The notes under the pieces: model-generated
Seen by the model: only the letters and a program-made list of their open reading frames with translations
What the model was told of the DNA's origin: nothing
The model's database searches: none
Origin: Streptococcus sp.
GTDB taxonomy: Bacteria; Bacillota; Bacilli; Lactobacillales; Streptococcaceae
DNA: 9,512 nucleotides
Reading direction: 5' to 3'
Assembly (NCBI GenBank): GCA_030825825.1
Contig: JAPJPE010000046.1
Coordinates: 1 to 9,512 of the forward strand
Translations under genes and position numbers: made by a program
Shown: in pieces, positions 1 to 6,232 of the stretch
Position numbering within the stretch: position 1 is the stretch's first letter
Layout of the letters: the number at the start of each line of letters is the position of its first letter

Positions 1-1279
1 CTGCGAAGGTTACCATACGCTCGATACCGATACCAAATCCACCGTGTGGAACTGTACCGTATTTACGAAGGTCAAGGTAGAATTCATACTCTGTACGATC
101 CATGCCAAGAGATTCCATCTTCGCAACAAGGGCGTCGTAGTCTTCCTCACGCATAGATCCACCGATGATTTCTCCGTACCCTTCTGGTGCGAGCAAGTCT
201 GCACAAAGCACGCGGTCTGGGTTACCAGGAACTGGCTTCATGTAGAAAGCTTTGATATCTGATGGATAGTTGATCACGAAGGTTGGTAAACCAAAGTGGT
301 TTGAAATCCAAGTTTCGTGTGGTGAGCCGAAATCATCTCCATGTTCCAAATGCTCGTAATCTGCATCTTCATCATTTTCATGCTCTTGCAAGAGATCAAT
401 GGCTTCATCGTAAGTGATCCGTTTGAATGGCTCAGTAATGTAGCGTTTCAAGAGCTCAGTATCACGCTCCAATGTTTCCAAGGCTTGAGGAGCACGATCT
501 AGAACACCTTGAAGAAGAGCTTTGACATAAGCTTCTTGCAAGTCTAGTGATTCATCATGTGTCAAGTAAGAGTACTCAGCGTCCATCATCCAGAATTCAG
601 TCAAGTGACGACGAGTTTTTGATTTTTCAGCACGGAATACCGGACCAAAGTCAAATACGCGACCAAGGGCCATAGCACCTGCTTCCAGATAAAGCTGACC
701 GGATTGGCTTAAGTAAGCTGGTGTTCCAAAGTAATCTGTTTCAAAAAGTTCAGTTGAATCTTCCGCCGCATTTCCTGAAAGAATTGGGCTGTCAAACTTT
801 ATGAAGCCATTCTTATCAAAGAATTCATAAGTTGCATAGATGATAGCATTACGAATTTGCATCACGGCTACTTGCTTACGTGAACGCAACCACAAGTGGC
901 GGTTGTCCATCAAGAAGTCTGTCCCGTGTTCTTTAGGAGTGATTGGGTAATCTTGAGATTCACCGATCACTTCGATGTCTGTAATATCCAATTCGTAACC
1001 AAATTTAGAACGCTCGTCTTCTTTGACAATACCAGTTACAAACACTGATGTTTCTTGGCTCAAGCGTTTGATGGTATCAAATTTTTCAAGCCCCACTTCT
1101 TCGCCGAATTTTTCGATAAAGTTTGGTTTAAAAGCCACACCTTGGAAAAAGGCAGTCCCGTCACGCAATTGCAAGAAAGCAATTTTTCCTTTACCTGATT
1201 TGTTGGCCACCCAAGCACCGATGGTCACTTCTTGACCAACATAGTCTTTTACTTCGATGATAGTAATCCGTTTTGTCAT
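1..1279 (-). CDS. asnS: Asparagine--tRNA ligase (AsnRS), 3' end cut by the window edge
   Basis: Class II aminoacyl-tRNA synthetase that charges tRNA-Asn with asparagine in the cytoplasm. The minus-strand frame is open from 1279 to the left edge, giving 426 codons; streptococcal AsnRS is about 447 residues, so roughly 21 C-terminal residues are missing. An N-terminal OB-fold anticodon-binding region begins [20 protein letters not shown]. Class II motif 2 reads [15 protein letters not shown] near residue 213, and motif 3 reads [10 protein letters not shown] near residue 411 (plus positions about 13-48). Two ATGs are adjacent (1282 and 1279). I chose 1279 because GGAAG (plus 1287-1291) then lies 7 bases upstream, against 4 for the other. 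The gene follows the aminotransferase gene as in the Bacillus ypmB-aspB-asnS cluster, but a strong terminator and a separate promoter lie between them. A decayed second copy of its ends lies at 7546-7798. Confidence 0.97.
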   Translation of the reverse strand, partial: MTKRITIIEVKDYVGQEVTIGAWVANKSGKGKIAFLQLRDGTAFFQGVAFKPNFIEKFGEEVGLEKFDTIKRLSQETSVFVTGIVKEDERSKFGYELDITDIEVIGESQDYPITPKEHGTDFLMDNRHLWLRSRKQVAVMQIRNAIIYATYEFFDKNGFIKFDSPILSGNAAEDSTELFETDYFGTPAYLSQSGQLYLEAGAMALGRVFDFGPVFRAEKSKTRRHLTEFWMMDAEYSYLTHDESLDLQEAYVKALLQGVLDRAPQALETLERDTELLKRYITEPFKRITYDEAIDLLQEHENDEDADYEHLEHGDDFGSPHETWISNHFGLPTFVINYPSDIKAFYMKPVPGNPDRVLCADLLAPEGYGEIIGGSMREEDYDALVAKMESLGMDRTEYEFYLDLRKYGTVPHGGFGIGIERMVTFA

Positions 1280-1329
1280 CATTCATCTTCCTTTTCTCGT
1301 TAAACTTGTCCGAAGACATTATCTTCTTA

Positions 1330-1338
1330 ATTGTATCA
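1330..1338 (-). promoter_or_regulatory. asnS promoter, extended -10 (TGATACAAT)
   Basis: On the minus strand TGATACAAT matches the extended -10 form TGnTATAAT with one mismatch. The expected start near 1323 leaves a 44-base leader before the asnS ATG. The -35 region 17 bases upstream (TAGCAC) is poor, which is usual for extended -10 promoters. It lies downstream of the aspB terminator, so asnS can be transcribed independently. The same region is about 80% identical (40 of 50 bases) to 7699-7748 in the asnS relic. Confidence 0.7.
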
Positions 1339-1390
1339 TAAAAAGGCTTTCAGTGCTAGGCTCTACCTGTGAAAACCAGATTTTTTTTTA

Positions 1391-1425
1391 AAGAAAAAGA
1401 TCCTCAGCTCATTACTAAGGATCTT
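1391..1425 (-). terminator. Rho-independent terminator of the aspartate aminotransferase gene
   Basis: Read on the minus strand, AAGATCCTTAG (plus 1415-1425) pairs with CTGAGGATCTT (plus 1397-1407). This is an 11-bp stem with one T-G pair and a 7-base loop, followed by TTTCTTT. It begins 6 bases after the aspB stop codon and separates aspB from asnS. Confidence 0.9.
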
Positions 1426-1431
1426 GTATTT

Positions 1432-2610
1432 TTATTTTTCCATAAAGGCCTTGAGGCGGCGAACAGCTTCTTTCAGGGTATCCAAATCTGTCGCATAAGA
1501 CAAGCGAACATTTTCAGGAGCACCAAAGCCAGCTCCCGTTACTAAAGCAACCTCTGCTTCTTCTAAAATTGCTGTGGTAAATTCCGTCACATCTGTATAC
1601 CCCTTCATCTCCATGGCCTTCTTGACATTTGGGAAGAGATAGAAGGCTCCTTGAGGTTTGATGGCTTCAAAACCAGGTACTTCATTCAACAAAGGATAAA
1701 TAGTATTCAAGCGCTCTTCAAAAGCTTGACGCATGATCTCAATAGAAGATTGATCTCCTGTGAGGGCTTCGATTGCGGCATATTGGGAAACGGTCGTTAA
1801 GTTGGAAGTTGTTTGGCTGATCACCTTGGCCATAGCTCCGATAATCTCAGGATCTCCTACAGCAAAACCAACCCGCCAACCAGTCATAGCATAGGTTTTA
1901 GAAACTCCGTTAATCACGATGGTTTGCTTGCGAATCGCTTCTGATAAGCTAGAAATGGGCGTAAAGGTATTGCCATTGTAGACTAATCGCCCATAGATAT
2001 CGTCTGCCAAAATCAAGATATCATGCTCGACAGCCCAGTTTCCGATTGCTTCGAGTTCTTCTTTACTGTAGATCATTCCTGTTGGATTGGATGGCGAATT
2101 CAGCAAGACAACCTTGGTCTTGTCTGTCCGTGCTGCTTCCAATTGCTCTACCGTTGCCTTGAAGTGATTTTCTTCTGTTGTTTGGAAAGTAACAGGTGTG
2201 CCTTCTACCATCTTCACCTGGTCTACATAAGAAACCCAGCAAGGGGTTGGAATGATGACTTCATCACCTGGATTGATGACAGAAGTAAAGAAGGCATAGA
2301 GGATAAACTTAGCACCAGTACCGACCACTACTTCATTCCGGTTCACAGCATAGCCATAAAACTCTTTCATGTAGTCGCTAATGGCATCCTTCAATTCTGG
2401 AAGTCCAGATGCGACCGTATAAAAGCTAGCGCGACCATCCTCGATCGATGCGACTGCTGCTTCTTGAATATTTTTTGGAGTCGCAAAGTCAGGTTGACCA
2501 AGCGTCAAACTCAAGATATCACGACCTTCAGCTGCCAAAGCTTTGGCACGCGCATTTGCAGCCAAAGTCACGCTTTCTTCCATTTCCAATACACGATTTG
2601 ATAATTTCAT
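1432..2610 (-). CDS. aspB: Aspartate aminotransferase-type PLP enzyme (subgroup Ib, AspB-like)
   Basis: PLP-dependent fold type I aminotransferase, 392 residues, the usual full length. It is expected to interconvert aspartate and 2-oxoglutarate with oxaloacetate and glutamate. Visible active-site residues are the cofactor-contacting SNPTG (N175), D203/Y206 in ADDIYG, the Schiff-base lysine K238 in NGVSKTYAMTGWRVGF, phosphate-contacting R246, and substrate-carboxylate R369 in ENVRLSY. The start is set by GAGGAGG four bases before the ATG. It lies 16 bases downstream of the YpmB-like gene with no terminator between, so the two are probably cotranscribed. The order ypmB-aspB-asnS matches Bacillus subtilis, which is why I use aspB; streptococcal annotations often say aspC. 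The protein family is certain; the exact substrate range is inferred. Confidence 0.95.
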   Translation of the reverse strand: MKLSNRVLEMEESVTLAANARAKALAAEGRDILSLTLGQPDFATPKNIQEAAVASIEDGRASFYTVASGLPELKDAISDYMKEFYGYAVNRNEVVVGTGAKFILYAFFTSVINPGDEVIIPTPCWVSYVDQVKMVEGTPVTFQTTEENHFKATVEQLEAARTDKTKVVLLNSPSNPTGMIYSKEELEAIGNWAVEHDILILADDIYGRLVYNGNTFTPISSLSEAIRKQTIVINGVSKTYAMTGWRVGFAVGDPEIIGAMAKVISQTTSNLTTVSQYAAIEALTGDQSSIEIMRQAFEERLNTIYPLLNEVPGFEAIKPQGAFYLFPNVKKAMEMKGYTDVTEFTTAILEEAEVALVTGAGFGAPENVRLSYATDLDTLKEAVRRLKAFMEK

Positions 2611-2626
2611 ATTTCCTCCTCAAATC

Positions 2627-3100
2627 TTAAAAAACACCGGTGACTTTCCCAGTCTTGAAATCCACCACATAATAAGAGCTCCCAGCCTTGACTTCCCAGA
2701 TCGGTTTGCCTTTAAAGCGTCCAAAAGTTACCCCATCAATCGCGTCCTGACTCTTCTCTTTGACGACAAAAGCTGCCTCTTTAGAACTAACTCCTTCTTT
2801 CAAAGGGTAAGTATAGACTGCATCATCCACCTGCCCTACTAAGACCGCTAGTTCTTTCCCCTCTTGGTCCTTGCCAATAAAGGAAAGATAGGCTTCTTTG
2901 CCATGAAAGAAACTCTCCGTCTCAATGGTAGCAATCGAAGAGTGCGACAGCGCTATGTTTCTTGCTTGTGCAATTTGATCCTGCATGCGATCAGAAGTTT
3001 TTTCAGCAAGAAATAACCAAGAAAAAAGCACCGTCAGCACTAAGATACAGACTCCTATTATATGTTGCCATATGATAAAAAGATTATTTTTCTGTTTCAC
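2627..3100 (-). CDS. ypmB: YpmB-like membrane-anchored protein (DUF5590/PepSY-like), GTG start
   Basis: A 157-residue protein with one N-terminal membrane segment (about residues 7-32, rich in I/L/V/W), then an exported domain of about 120 residues ending in SSYYVVDFKTGKVTGVF, a PepSY-like strand pattern. Size, topology and position directly before aspB and asnS match B. subtilis YpmB (about 160 residues), whose function is not established. The frame can be extended to a TTG at 3118, but a perfect TATAAT occupies 3107-3112, inside that extension. I therefore place the start at the GTG at 3100, six bases after the -10 box, with no spaced Shine-Dalgarno site. This predicts a leaderless mRNA. 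It is divergent from the MarR gene across a 231-bp AT-rich gap. The call rests on context and topology more than on motifs. Confidence 0.8.
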   Translation of the reverse strand: MKQKNNLFIIWQHIIGVCILVLTVLFSWLFLAEKTSDRMQDQIAQARNIALSHSSIATIETESFFHGKEAYLSFIGKDQEGKELAVLVGQVDDAVYTYPLKEGVSSKEAAFVVKEKSQDAIDGVTFGRFKGKPIWEVKAGSSYYVVDFKTGKVTGVF

Positions 3101-3106
3101 TCCCCC

Positions 3107-3112
3107 ATTATA
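3107..3112 (-). promoter_or_regulatory. -10 box of the ypmB-aspB transcript (TATAAT)
   Basis: A perfect consensus -10 on the minus strand. The predicted start point, 7 bases downstream, is the G of the GTG start codon at 3100. The -35 position (TAGAAT at plus 3130-3135, 17-base spacer) matches only half of the consensus. Confidence 0.6.
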
Positions 3113-3152
3113 CACCAAACCTACCTAGAATTCTATAGATTTTCAAGAAAGA

Positions 3153-3183
3153 ATTGTTACTAATATTTCATACCTGTTACAAT
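3153..3183. promoter_or_regulatory. Inverted repeat ATTGTTAC ... GTTACAAT, candidate operator
   Basis: ATTGTTAC (3153-3160) and GTTACAAT (3176-3183) are inverted copies with one mismatch. A second, tighter version, GTCACAA (3261-3267) and TTGTAAC (3269-3275), lies in the same gap between ypmB and marR. Four related half sites in about 120 bp suggest regulator binding. Which protein binds is unknown. Confidence 0.35.
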
Positions 3184-3197
3184 GTTTTAGTATAAAA

Positions 3198-3212
3198 TTG
3201 TTTGATAAACAA
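3198..3212. promoter_or_regulatory. Palindrome TTGTTT-GAT-AAACAA, candidate MarR autoregulatory operator
   Basis: Perfect 6-bp arms around a 3-base centre, in the intergenic region upstream of the divergent marR and ypmB genes. Size and symmetry suit a MarR-type dimer, and MarR regulators commonly repress their own promoter. No direct evidence links this site to the adjacent regulator. Confidence 0.35.
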
Positions 3213-3296
3213 ACTAAAATTAACACCTTGTATATTTTATGTTCATAGTTCAATAAATTTGTCACAATTTTGTAACTAATTTGAAAATAAAATTAA

Positions 3297-3325
3297 ACGA
3301 CAGAAACACTATTTATTGATAAAAT
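3297..3325 (+). promoter_or_regulatory. marR promoter with start point at the ATG
   Basis: -35 ACGACA (3297-3302), a 17-base spacer, and extended -10 TGATAAAAT (3317-3325). The predicted start point, 7 bases past the -10, is 3332, the A of the marR ATG. There is no Shine-Dalgarno sequence in between, so a leaderless transcript is expected. Confidence 0.6.
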
Positions 3326-3331
3326 ATAGAT

Positions 3332-3778
3332 ATGGAAAATTTAAAGAGATTATTCAAAGAAGCAAACGTAGATTTAAAAACCATGATCGTCTTCCACAAG
3401 GCAGAACGATTGATCCGTGCGTCTGAGGCTCATATCTTTAAAAAGCACCAGTTGACACCAACTCAATTCTCTGTTCTTGAGACCTTGTACAGCAAGGGCG
3501 ATCTCCGCATTCAAGATCTGATTGATAGCATTCTTGCGACCTCTGGAAATATGACTGTGGTTATTCGTAATATGGTCCGCGATGGTTGGATTACACGCGA
3601 AACCGATCCAGAAGACCGCCGTGCATATGTTGTATCTATTACCGATGCCGGTCGTAAAAAGATCGAAGAAGCTCTTCCAGATCATATTAAAAATATTCAA
3701 CGCTTGATGCAAGTCTTTAATAGTGGCGAGCAAGCTGAGTTGACAGAACTCTTGAAGAAATTCAAACACATCGCCTAA
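3332..3778 (+). CDS. MarR-family transcriptional regulator
   Basis: A 148-residue winged-helix dimeric DNA-binding protein of normal MarR length. The helix-turn-helix core runs from about residue 42 (LTPTQFSVLETLYSKGDLRI), with a recognition helix near 71-83 (SGNMTVVIRNMVR). The wing carries the family signature DPEDRRAYVVSIT at 92-104. Terminal helices form the likely dimerisation region. It contains no cysteine, so it cannot use the thiol switch of OhrR/SarZ-type sensors; the ligand is unknown. The general look resembles the MhqR/YkvE branch, but I would not assign a name. It stands alone, with its own promoter and a hairpin terminator just behind it. A palindrome at 3198-3212 could be its own operator. 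The ATG has no Shine-Dalgarno site but lies six bases after an extended -10. Confidence 0.93.
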   Translation: MENLKRLFKEANVDLKTMIVFHKAERLIRASEAHIFKKHQLTPTQFSVLETLYSKGDLRIQDLIDSILATSGNMTVVIRNMVRDGWITRETDPEDRRAYVVSITDAGRKKIEEALPDHIKNIQRLMQVFNSGEQAELTELLKKFKHIA

Positions 3779-3801
3779 TCCTACTGCTCAAGACGATTCT
3801 G

Positions 3802-3829
3802 ACTCCAAAATCCTCTATTTTGGAGTTTT
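3802..3829 (+). terminator. Terminator of marR
   Basis: ACTCCAAAAT (3802-3811) and ATTTTGGAGT (3817-3826) form a perfect 10-bp stem with a 5-base loop, followed by TTTC. A further ACGAT/ATCGT pairing outside an internal loop can lengthen the hairpin. Confidence 0.8.
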
Positions 3830-3859
3830 CATCGTGCATTCTCTTTATCTAACAGATCA

Positions 3860-3893
3860 AAAACTATTCCTGATGCTTCTCAGGAATAGTTTT
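3860..3893. terminator. Convergent bidirectional terminator between marR and yaaA
   Basis: A 14-bp perfect stem, AAAACTATTCCTGA (3860-3873) with TCAGGAATAGTTTT (3880-3893), and a 6-base loop. On the minus strand the arm ends in a run of T, suiting yaaA, whose stop lies 3 bases away. On the plus strand ATTTATT follows, giving backup for marR. Confidence 0.85.
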
Positions 3894-3895
3894 AT

Positions 3896-4621
3896 TTATT
3901 CTTTCACAAAGATCCATTCTTTCTCTTGTGATAAATCCTCACGATAAGAGAAGCCTGCTACTTCTAGTGATTTCAGATCTTCTAGATGGGTGATTTCTTC
4001 CTTCATCATGGCTGTCACCATAGCCCCACGTGCTTTCTTTGAAATCGTTGAGTGAATCTTTAGTGTCCCACCACGATTCTCCATAAATTTGATCCGAATC
4101 ATTCGCTCACGAATGGCTTTTGAAAAGACCTGTTCAAACTCAGAAGACAAAAGGGATAAGATCTGCTCCTCACCTTCTACTGCCTGATCATAGTCCTCTT
4201 TCCAGAATGCCTTTAGAGATTTTCCAGCTGGTTTTAGCTTCATCATAAAATCCAAGCGATGGGGCGCAATCCCTTCATAGGCAGGTAGCACACCGTATAA
4301 AGCAGTCGTGATCAACAAATGTTCCTGAAGATAAGCCTGCTCTTTTTCAGATAAGCCTTGACGCTCGATATTCCGGTACATCAGACCATCAAACAGTTCC
4401 AAAGCAGGATAGGTCTTAGCACTCCCATCTAACAAAGCCTCAATTCTTTCTTTTTCTACTAGGGCTCTTTCTTCTGAGATCCCGTAAAAGGTCGCTAATT
4501 CTTCTAGTGAAAATTGTTTCAAAGCTTGTAGGATGGTTTTTGTCTTGTGTGACAAGGGTTGGGACTCGCCCATACGAGCCTGTTCGTTCAGTTCTTTAGC
4601 GGATGGAATTAATAATTTCAT
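3896..4621 (-). CDS. yaaA: Peroxide stress protein YaaA (UPF0246/DUF328)
   Basis: A cytoplasmic protein of 241 residues, close to the family's usual ~250. In E. coli YaaA is induced by OxyR and lowers free intracellular iron during peroxide stress; that role is transferred by family only. Family landmarks are the N-terminal MKLLIPSAKEL, YPALELFDGLMY at 71-82, LYGVLPAYEGIAPHRLDF at 108-125, and the basic block HSTISKKARGAM at 190-201. It is transcribed alone, with a terminator directly behind the stop. The start at 4621 has no Shine-Dalgarno site but lies six bases after TGGTACAAT on the minus strand, so a leaderless mRNA is predicted. It shares a 66-bp gap with the divergent DUF1836 gene. For catalase-negative, peroxide-producing streptococci a peroxide-iron protein would make sense, but no regulator site is visible. 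Confidence 0.92.
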   Translation of the reverse strand: MKLLIPSAKELNEQARMGESQPLSHKTKTILQALKQFSLEELATFYGISEERALVEKERIEALLDGSAKTYPALELFDGLMYRNIERQGLSEKEQAYLQEHLLITTALYGVLPAYEGIAPHRLDFMMKLKPAGKSLKAFWKEDYDQAVEGEEQILSLLSSEFEQVFSKAIRERMIRIKFMENRGGTLKIHSTISKKARGAMVTAMMKEEITHLEDLKSLEVAGFSYREDLSQEKEWIFVKE

Positions 4622-4627
4622 AGGTCT

Positions 4628-4636
4628 ATTGTACCA
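4628..4636 (-). promoter_or_regulatory. yaaA promoter, extended -10 (TGGTACAAT)
   Basis: TGGTACAAT on the minus strand, with TACAAT at plus 4628-4633. The predicted start point, 7 bases on, is 4621, the A of the yaaA ATG. The -35 is weak (TCAAGA). It lies back to back with the promoter at 4653-4681. Confidence 0.65.
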
Positions 4637-4652
4637 TATTTTTCAAAATTTC

Positions 4653-4681
4653 TTGACAGGAGTTTTTATTAATGTTATTAT
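4653..4681 (+). promoter_or_regulatory. DUF1836-hemolysin III promoter, leaderless geometry
   Basis: Consensus -35 TTGACA (4653-4658), an exact 17-base spacer ending in TGT, and -10 TATTAT (4676-4681) with the extended TG. The predicted start point is 4688, the A of the ATG. This is the strongest promoter sequence in the window. Confidence 0.8.
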
Positions 4682-4687
4682 CTAGTT

Positions 4688-5188
4688 ATGAAAACTAGAT
4701 TAAAGAAAGGTGAAGATTTAGTGTCCACTTTTTCCTATCCAACATGGGAGCAACTGCCTGAGATAGACCTCTATCTCGATCAGGTCCTTCTTTATGTTAA
4801 TAAAACCTGTGCACCTGTCCTCTCTTCTTCAGACAAGGGCTTGACGGCTGCCATGATCAACAATTACGTAAAACATGGTTACGTCGAAAAACCAGATAAG
4901 AAGAAATACCAACGTCGCCAGGTAGCTCGCTTGATCGCTATTACAACCTTAAAAACGGTCTTTTCTATTCAGGAGATCGCTTCTACCTTAAATTTTTTGC
5001 AGGACCAGGCAAGCTCAGATCTTCTCTATAATAGCTTTGTTGCTTATCTCAATGAGCAAAAAGAGCCGATTGCACCCATTATTCGCTCTGCCTGTCAGAC
5101 AGTTCAACTTTATCTAGAAACCCTTTCTTATATACAACCAGCAAACAAGGAGGAAGAAACTGATGAATTATACCATGAAACTAAGTAA
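4688..5188 (+). CDS. DUF1836 domain protein, putative MerR-like DNA-binding protein
   Basis: A 166-residue soluble protein. The central part (about residues 50-85: LTAAMINNYVKHGYVEKP, then a basic KKKYQRRQVARL segment) resembles the MerR-type winged helix that defines DUF1836. The rest is helical and ends in an acidic tail. The family is widespread in Firmicutes without an established function; a transcription factor role is inferred from the fold. The start has no Shine-Dalgarno site but lies six bases after a near-consensus promoter, so the mRNA should be leaderless. Its 3' end overlaps the hemolysin III gene by 26 bases in another frame, and the Shine-Dalgarno site for that gene lies inside this coding region. 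This implies one transcript and probable translational coupling. It may regulate its membrane-protein partner, but nothing in the sequence proves that. Confidence 0.85.
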   Translation: MKTRLKKGEDLVSTFSYPTWEQLPEIDLYLDQVLLYVNKTCAPVLSSSDKGLTAAMINNYVKHGYVEKPDKKKYQRRQVARLIAITTLKTVFSIQEIASTLNFLQDQASSDLLYNSFVAYLNEQKEPIAPIIRSACQTVQLYLETLSYIQPANKEEETDELYHETK

Positions 5189-5810
5189 AAAATTATCTTT
5201 TGGTGAGGAGATCGCAAATAGTGTAACCCACGCTGTTGGAGCCCTCCTTATGCTCATCCTGCTTCCGATCTCAGCAGTCTACAGCTTTGAGCAGCACGGT
5301 CTTCTTAGTGCTTTTGGGACTTCTATTTTTGTCATTAGCCTCTTTTTGATGTTTTTGTCTTCGACTATCTATCATGCCATGTCTTATGATTCTCCTCAAA
5401 AGTATGTGCTTCGCATTATCGACCATTCCATGATCTACATTGCGATCGCAGGCAGTTACACGCCAGTTGTCCTCACCTTGATGAACAACTGGATGGGCTA
5501 CAGCATTATCTTAATCCAATGGGGTACCACTATCTTTGGCATTCTCTACAAAATCTTTGCTAAAAAAGTCAATGAAAAATTTAGCCTAGCTCTTTACTTG
5601 ATCATGGGCTGGTTGGTTATCTTTATTATTCCCCAAATTGTTAGTCAAACTACCCCTATCTTCTGGGGGCTCATGCTCATGGGGGGTCTGTGCTACACGG
5701 TGGGAGCTGGCTTTTATGCCAAGAAAAAACCCTATTTCCATATGATTTGGCACCTTTTTATCCTTGCTGCTTCTGCCCTTCAGTATTTAGCCATCGTTTA
5801 CTTTATGTAA
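5163..5810 (+). CDS. Hemolysin III family / PAQR-type integral membrane protein
   Basis: A 215-residue membrane protein with about seven hydrophobic segments, the normal size and topology for the HlyIII/YqfA branch of the PAQR superfamily. Conserved family residues are visible: E16 and H23 in GEEIANSVTHAVG, SSTIYH with H71, DH at 87-88, and the C-terminal HMIWH with H193 and H197. H71, H193 and H197 correspond to the zinc-site histidines known from PAQR receptors. Hydrolase or lipid-related activity is proposed for the superfamily; haemolysis is a historic name and should not be assumed. The start at 5163 is supported by AAGGAGG (5147-5153) nine bases upstream; a second in-frame ATG at 5175 is less well placed. 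It overlaps DUF1836 by 26 bases. Transcription probably stops in the IS-derived hairpin 26 bases past the stop codon. Confidence 0.93.
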   Translation: MNYTMKLSKKLSFGEEIANSVTHAVGALLMLILLPISAVYSFEQHGLLSAFGTSIFVISLFLMFLSSTIYHAMSYDSPQKYVLRIIDHSMIYIAIAGSYTPVVLTLMNNWMGYSIILIQWGTTIFGILYKIFAKKVNEKFSLALYLIMGWLVIFIIPQIVSQTTPIFWGLMLMGGLCYTVGAGFYAKKKPYFHMIWHLFILAASALQYLAIVYFM

Positions 5811-5835
5811 TACAGCCTCTAGTCTTTTAAACTAC

Positions 5836-5882
5836 ACCCGAAAAGTTAGATAGAAAAAATCTAATTTTTCGGGTATTTTTTT
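5836..5882 (+). terminator. IS left-end hairpin acting as terminator of the hemolysin III gene
   Basis: ACCCGAAAAGTTAGAT (5836-5851) pairs with ATCTAATTTTTCGGGT (5859-5874) over 16 bp with one G-T pair and a 7-base loop, followed by A and seven T. It lies within the IS left end, 26 bases after the hemolysin III stop codon. Confidence 0.85.
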
Positions 5883-6034
5883 ATGAAAGCAACTGAAAAA
5901 GTCGTTGACGTCTGACTTCTTCCTATGAAGGAGAGATTAGGCAAAATATAGACTAGCCTATTAAAAAACTACCGAGACGAGTTCTTATAGACGATTTTGA
6001 TTCCTAACACAATCAGTGAAGTAGGAACAAACCA

Positions 6035-6091
6035 AAAGGACCTAGTCCTGTGGAATACAAAACTAAGTCCTTTTTTACATTATTTGTCTAA
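6035..6091 (+). pseudogene. C-terminal fragment of IS3-family OrfB transposase
   Basis: An 18-residue in-frame remnant with the SPVEYKTKS signature, ending in TAA inside the right inverted repeat. GGACCTAG (6038-6045) and CTAAGTCC (6063-6070) also form an imperfect stem followed by six T, so the fragment can double as a weak terminator. Upstream reading hits stop codons at once. Confidence 0.75.
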
Positions 6092-6117
6092 CTTTTGGGG
6101 ATCAATACTAGCATTGG

Positions 6118-6157
6118 AGATTTGAGAAATGACATGATTTCTCAAATCTTTCTGTTT
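6118..6157 (+). terminator. Orphan hairpin with T-rich tail between the IS relic and the transporter gene
   Basis: AGATTTGAGAAAT (6118-6130) and ATTTCTCAAATCT (6137-6149) form a perfect 13-bp stem with a 6-base loop, then TTCTGTTT on the plus strand. On the minus strand it lacks a T run, so it is a poor terminator for the transporter. No intact plus-strand gene ends just before it. Confidence 0.65.
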
Positions 6158-6232
6158 ACATCAGATGATTCACCCATCATTTCATGCTATGTACTATTTT
6201 AACATAGGTGGACAAATGAACGTATGGAGCTT

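Larger units (their letters stand above)
5833..6104 (+). mobile_element. Internally deleted relic of an IS3-family insertion sequence
   Basis: The two ends are imperfect inverted repeats. TACACCCGAAAAGTTAGAT starts at 5833, and the right end (to 6104) reads TGATCCCCAAAAGTTAGAC on the reverse strand; 14 of 19 positions match. Just inside the right end, 6035-6091 encodes KGPSPVEYKTKSFFTLFV then a stop. This is the characteristic C-terminal tail of OrfB transposases of the IS150-like branch of IS3 (usual form LKGLSPVEYRTKS). The left end keeps the IS hairpin. Only 272 bp remain of an expected ~1.3-1.5 kb, and upstream of the tail the frame is broken by stops. I see no clear target-site duplication (AAC on the left, ATA on the right). 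It is not autonomous. Confidence 0.8.

Noticed and set aside
44..262. Plus-strand frame of 72 codons (and a minus frame at 10-204)
   Set aside because: Both are alternative frames of asnS, which is plainly the coding frame through this stretch.
1283..1431. T-box or other tRNA-sensing leader upstream of asnS
   Set aside because: Too short, no AGGGTGG-type T-box sequence; the hairpin present ends next to the upstream gene and precedes the asnS promoter.
2023..2601. Long plus-strand open frame of 192 codons
   Set aside because: Lies wholly antisense to the well-supported aminotransferase gene, rich in Cys/Phe/His, with no start signals.
3101..3118. TTG at 3118 as the start of the YpmB-like gene
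   Set aside because: It would place a perfect TATAAT inside the coding region and has no Shine-Dalgarno site. The GTG at 3100 fits the promoter and the usual protein length.
3374..3769. Minus-strand open frame of 131 codons opposite marR
   Set aside because: Shadow of the MarR gene; no ribosome binding site and no recognisable domain.
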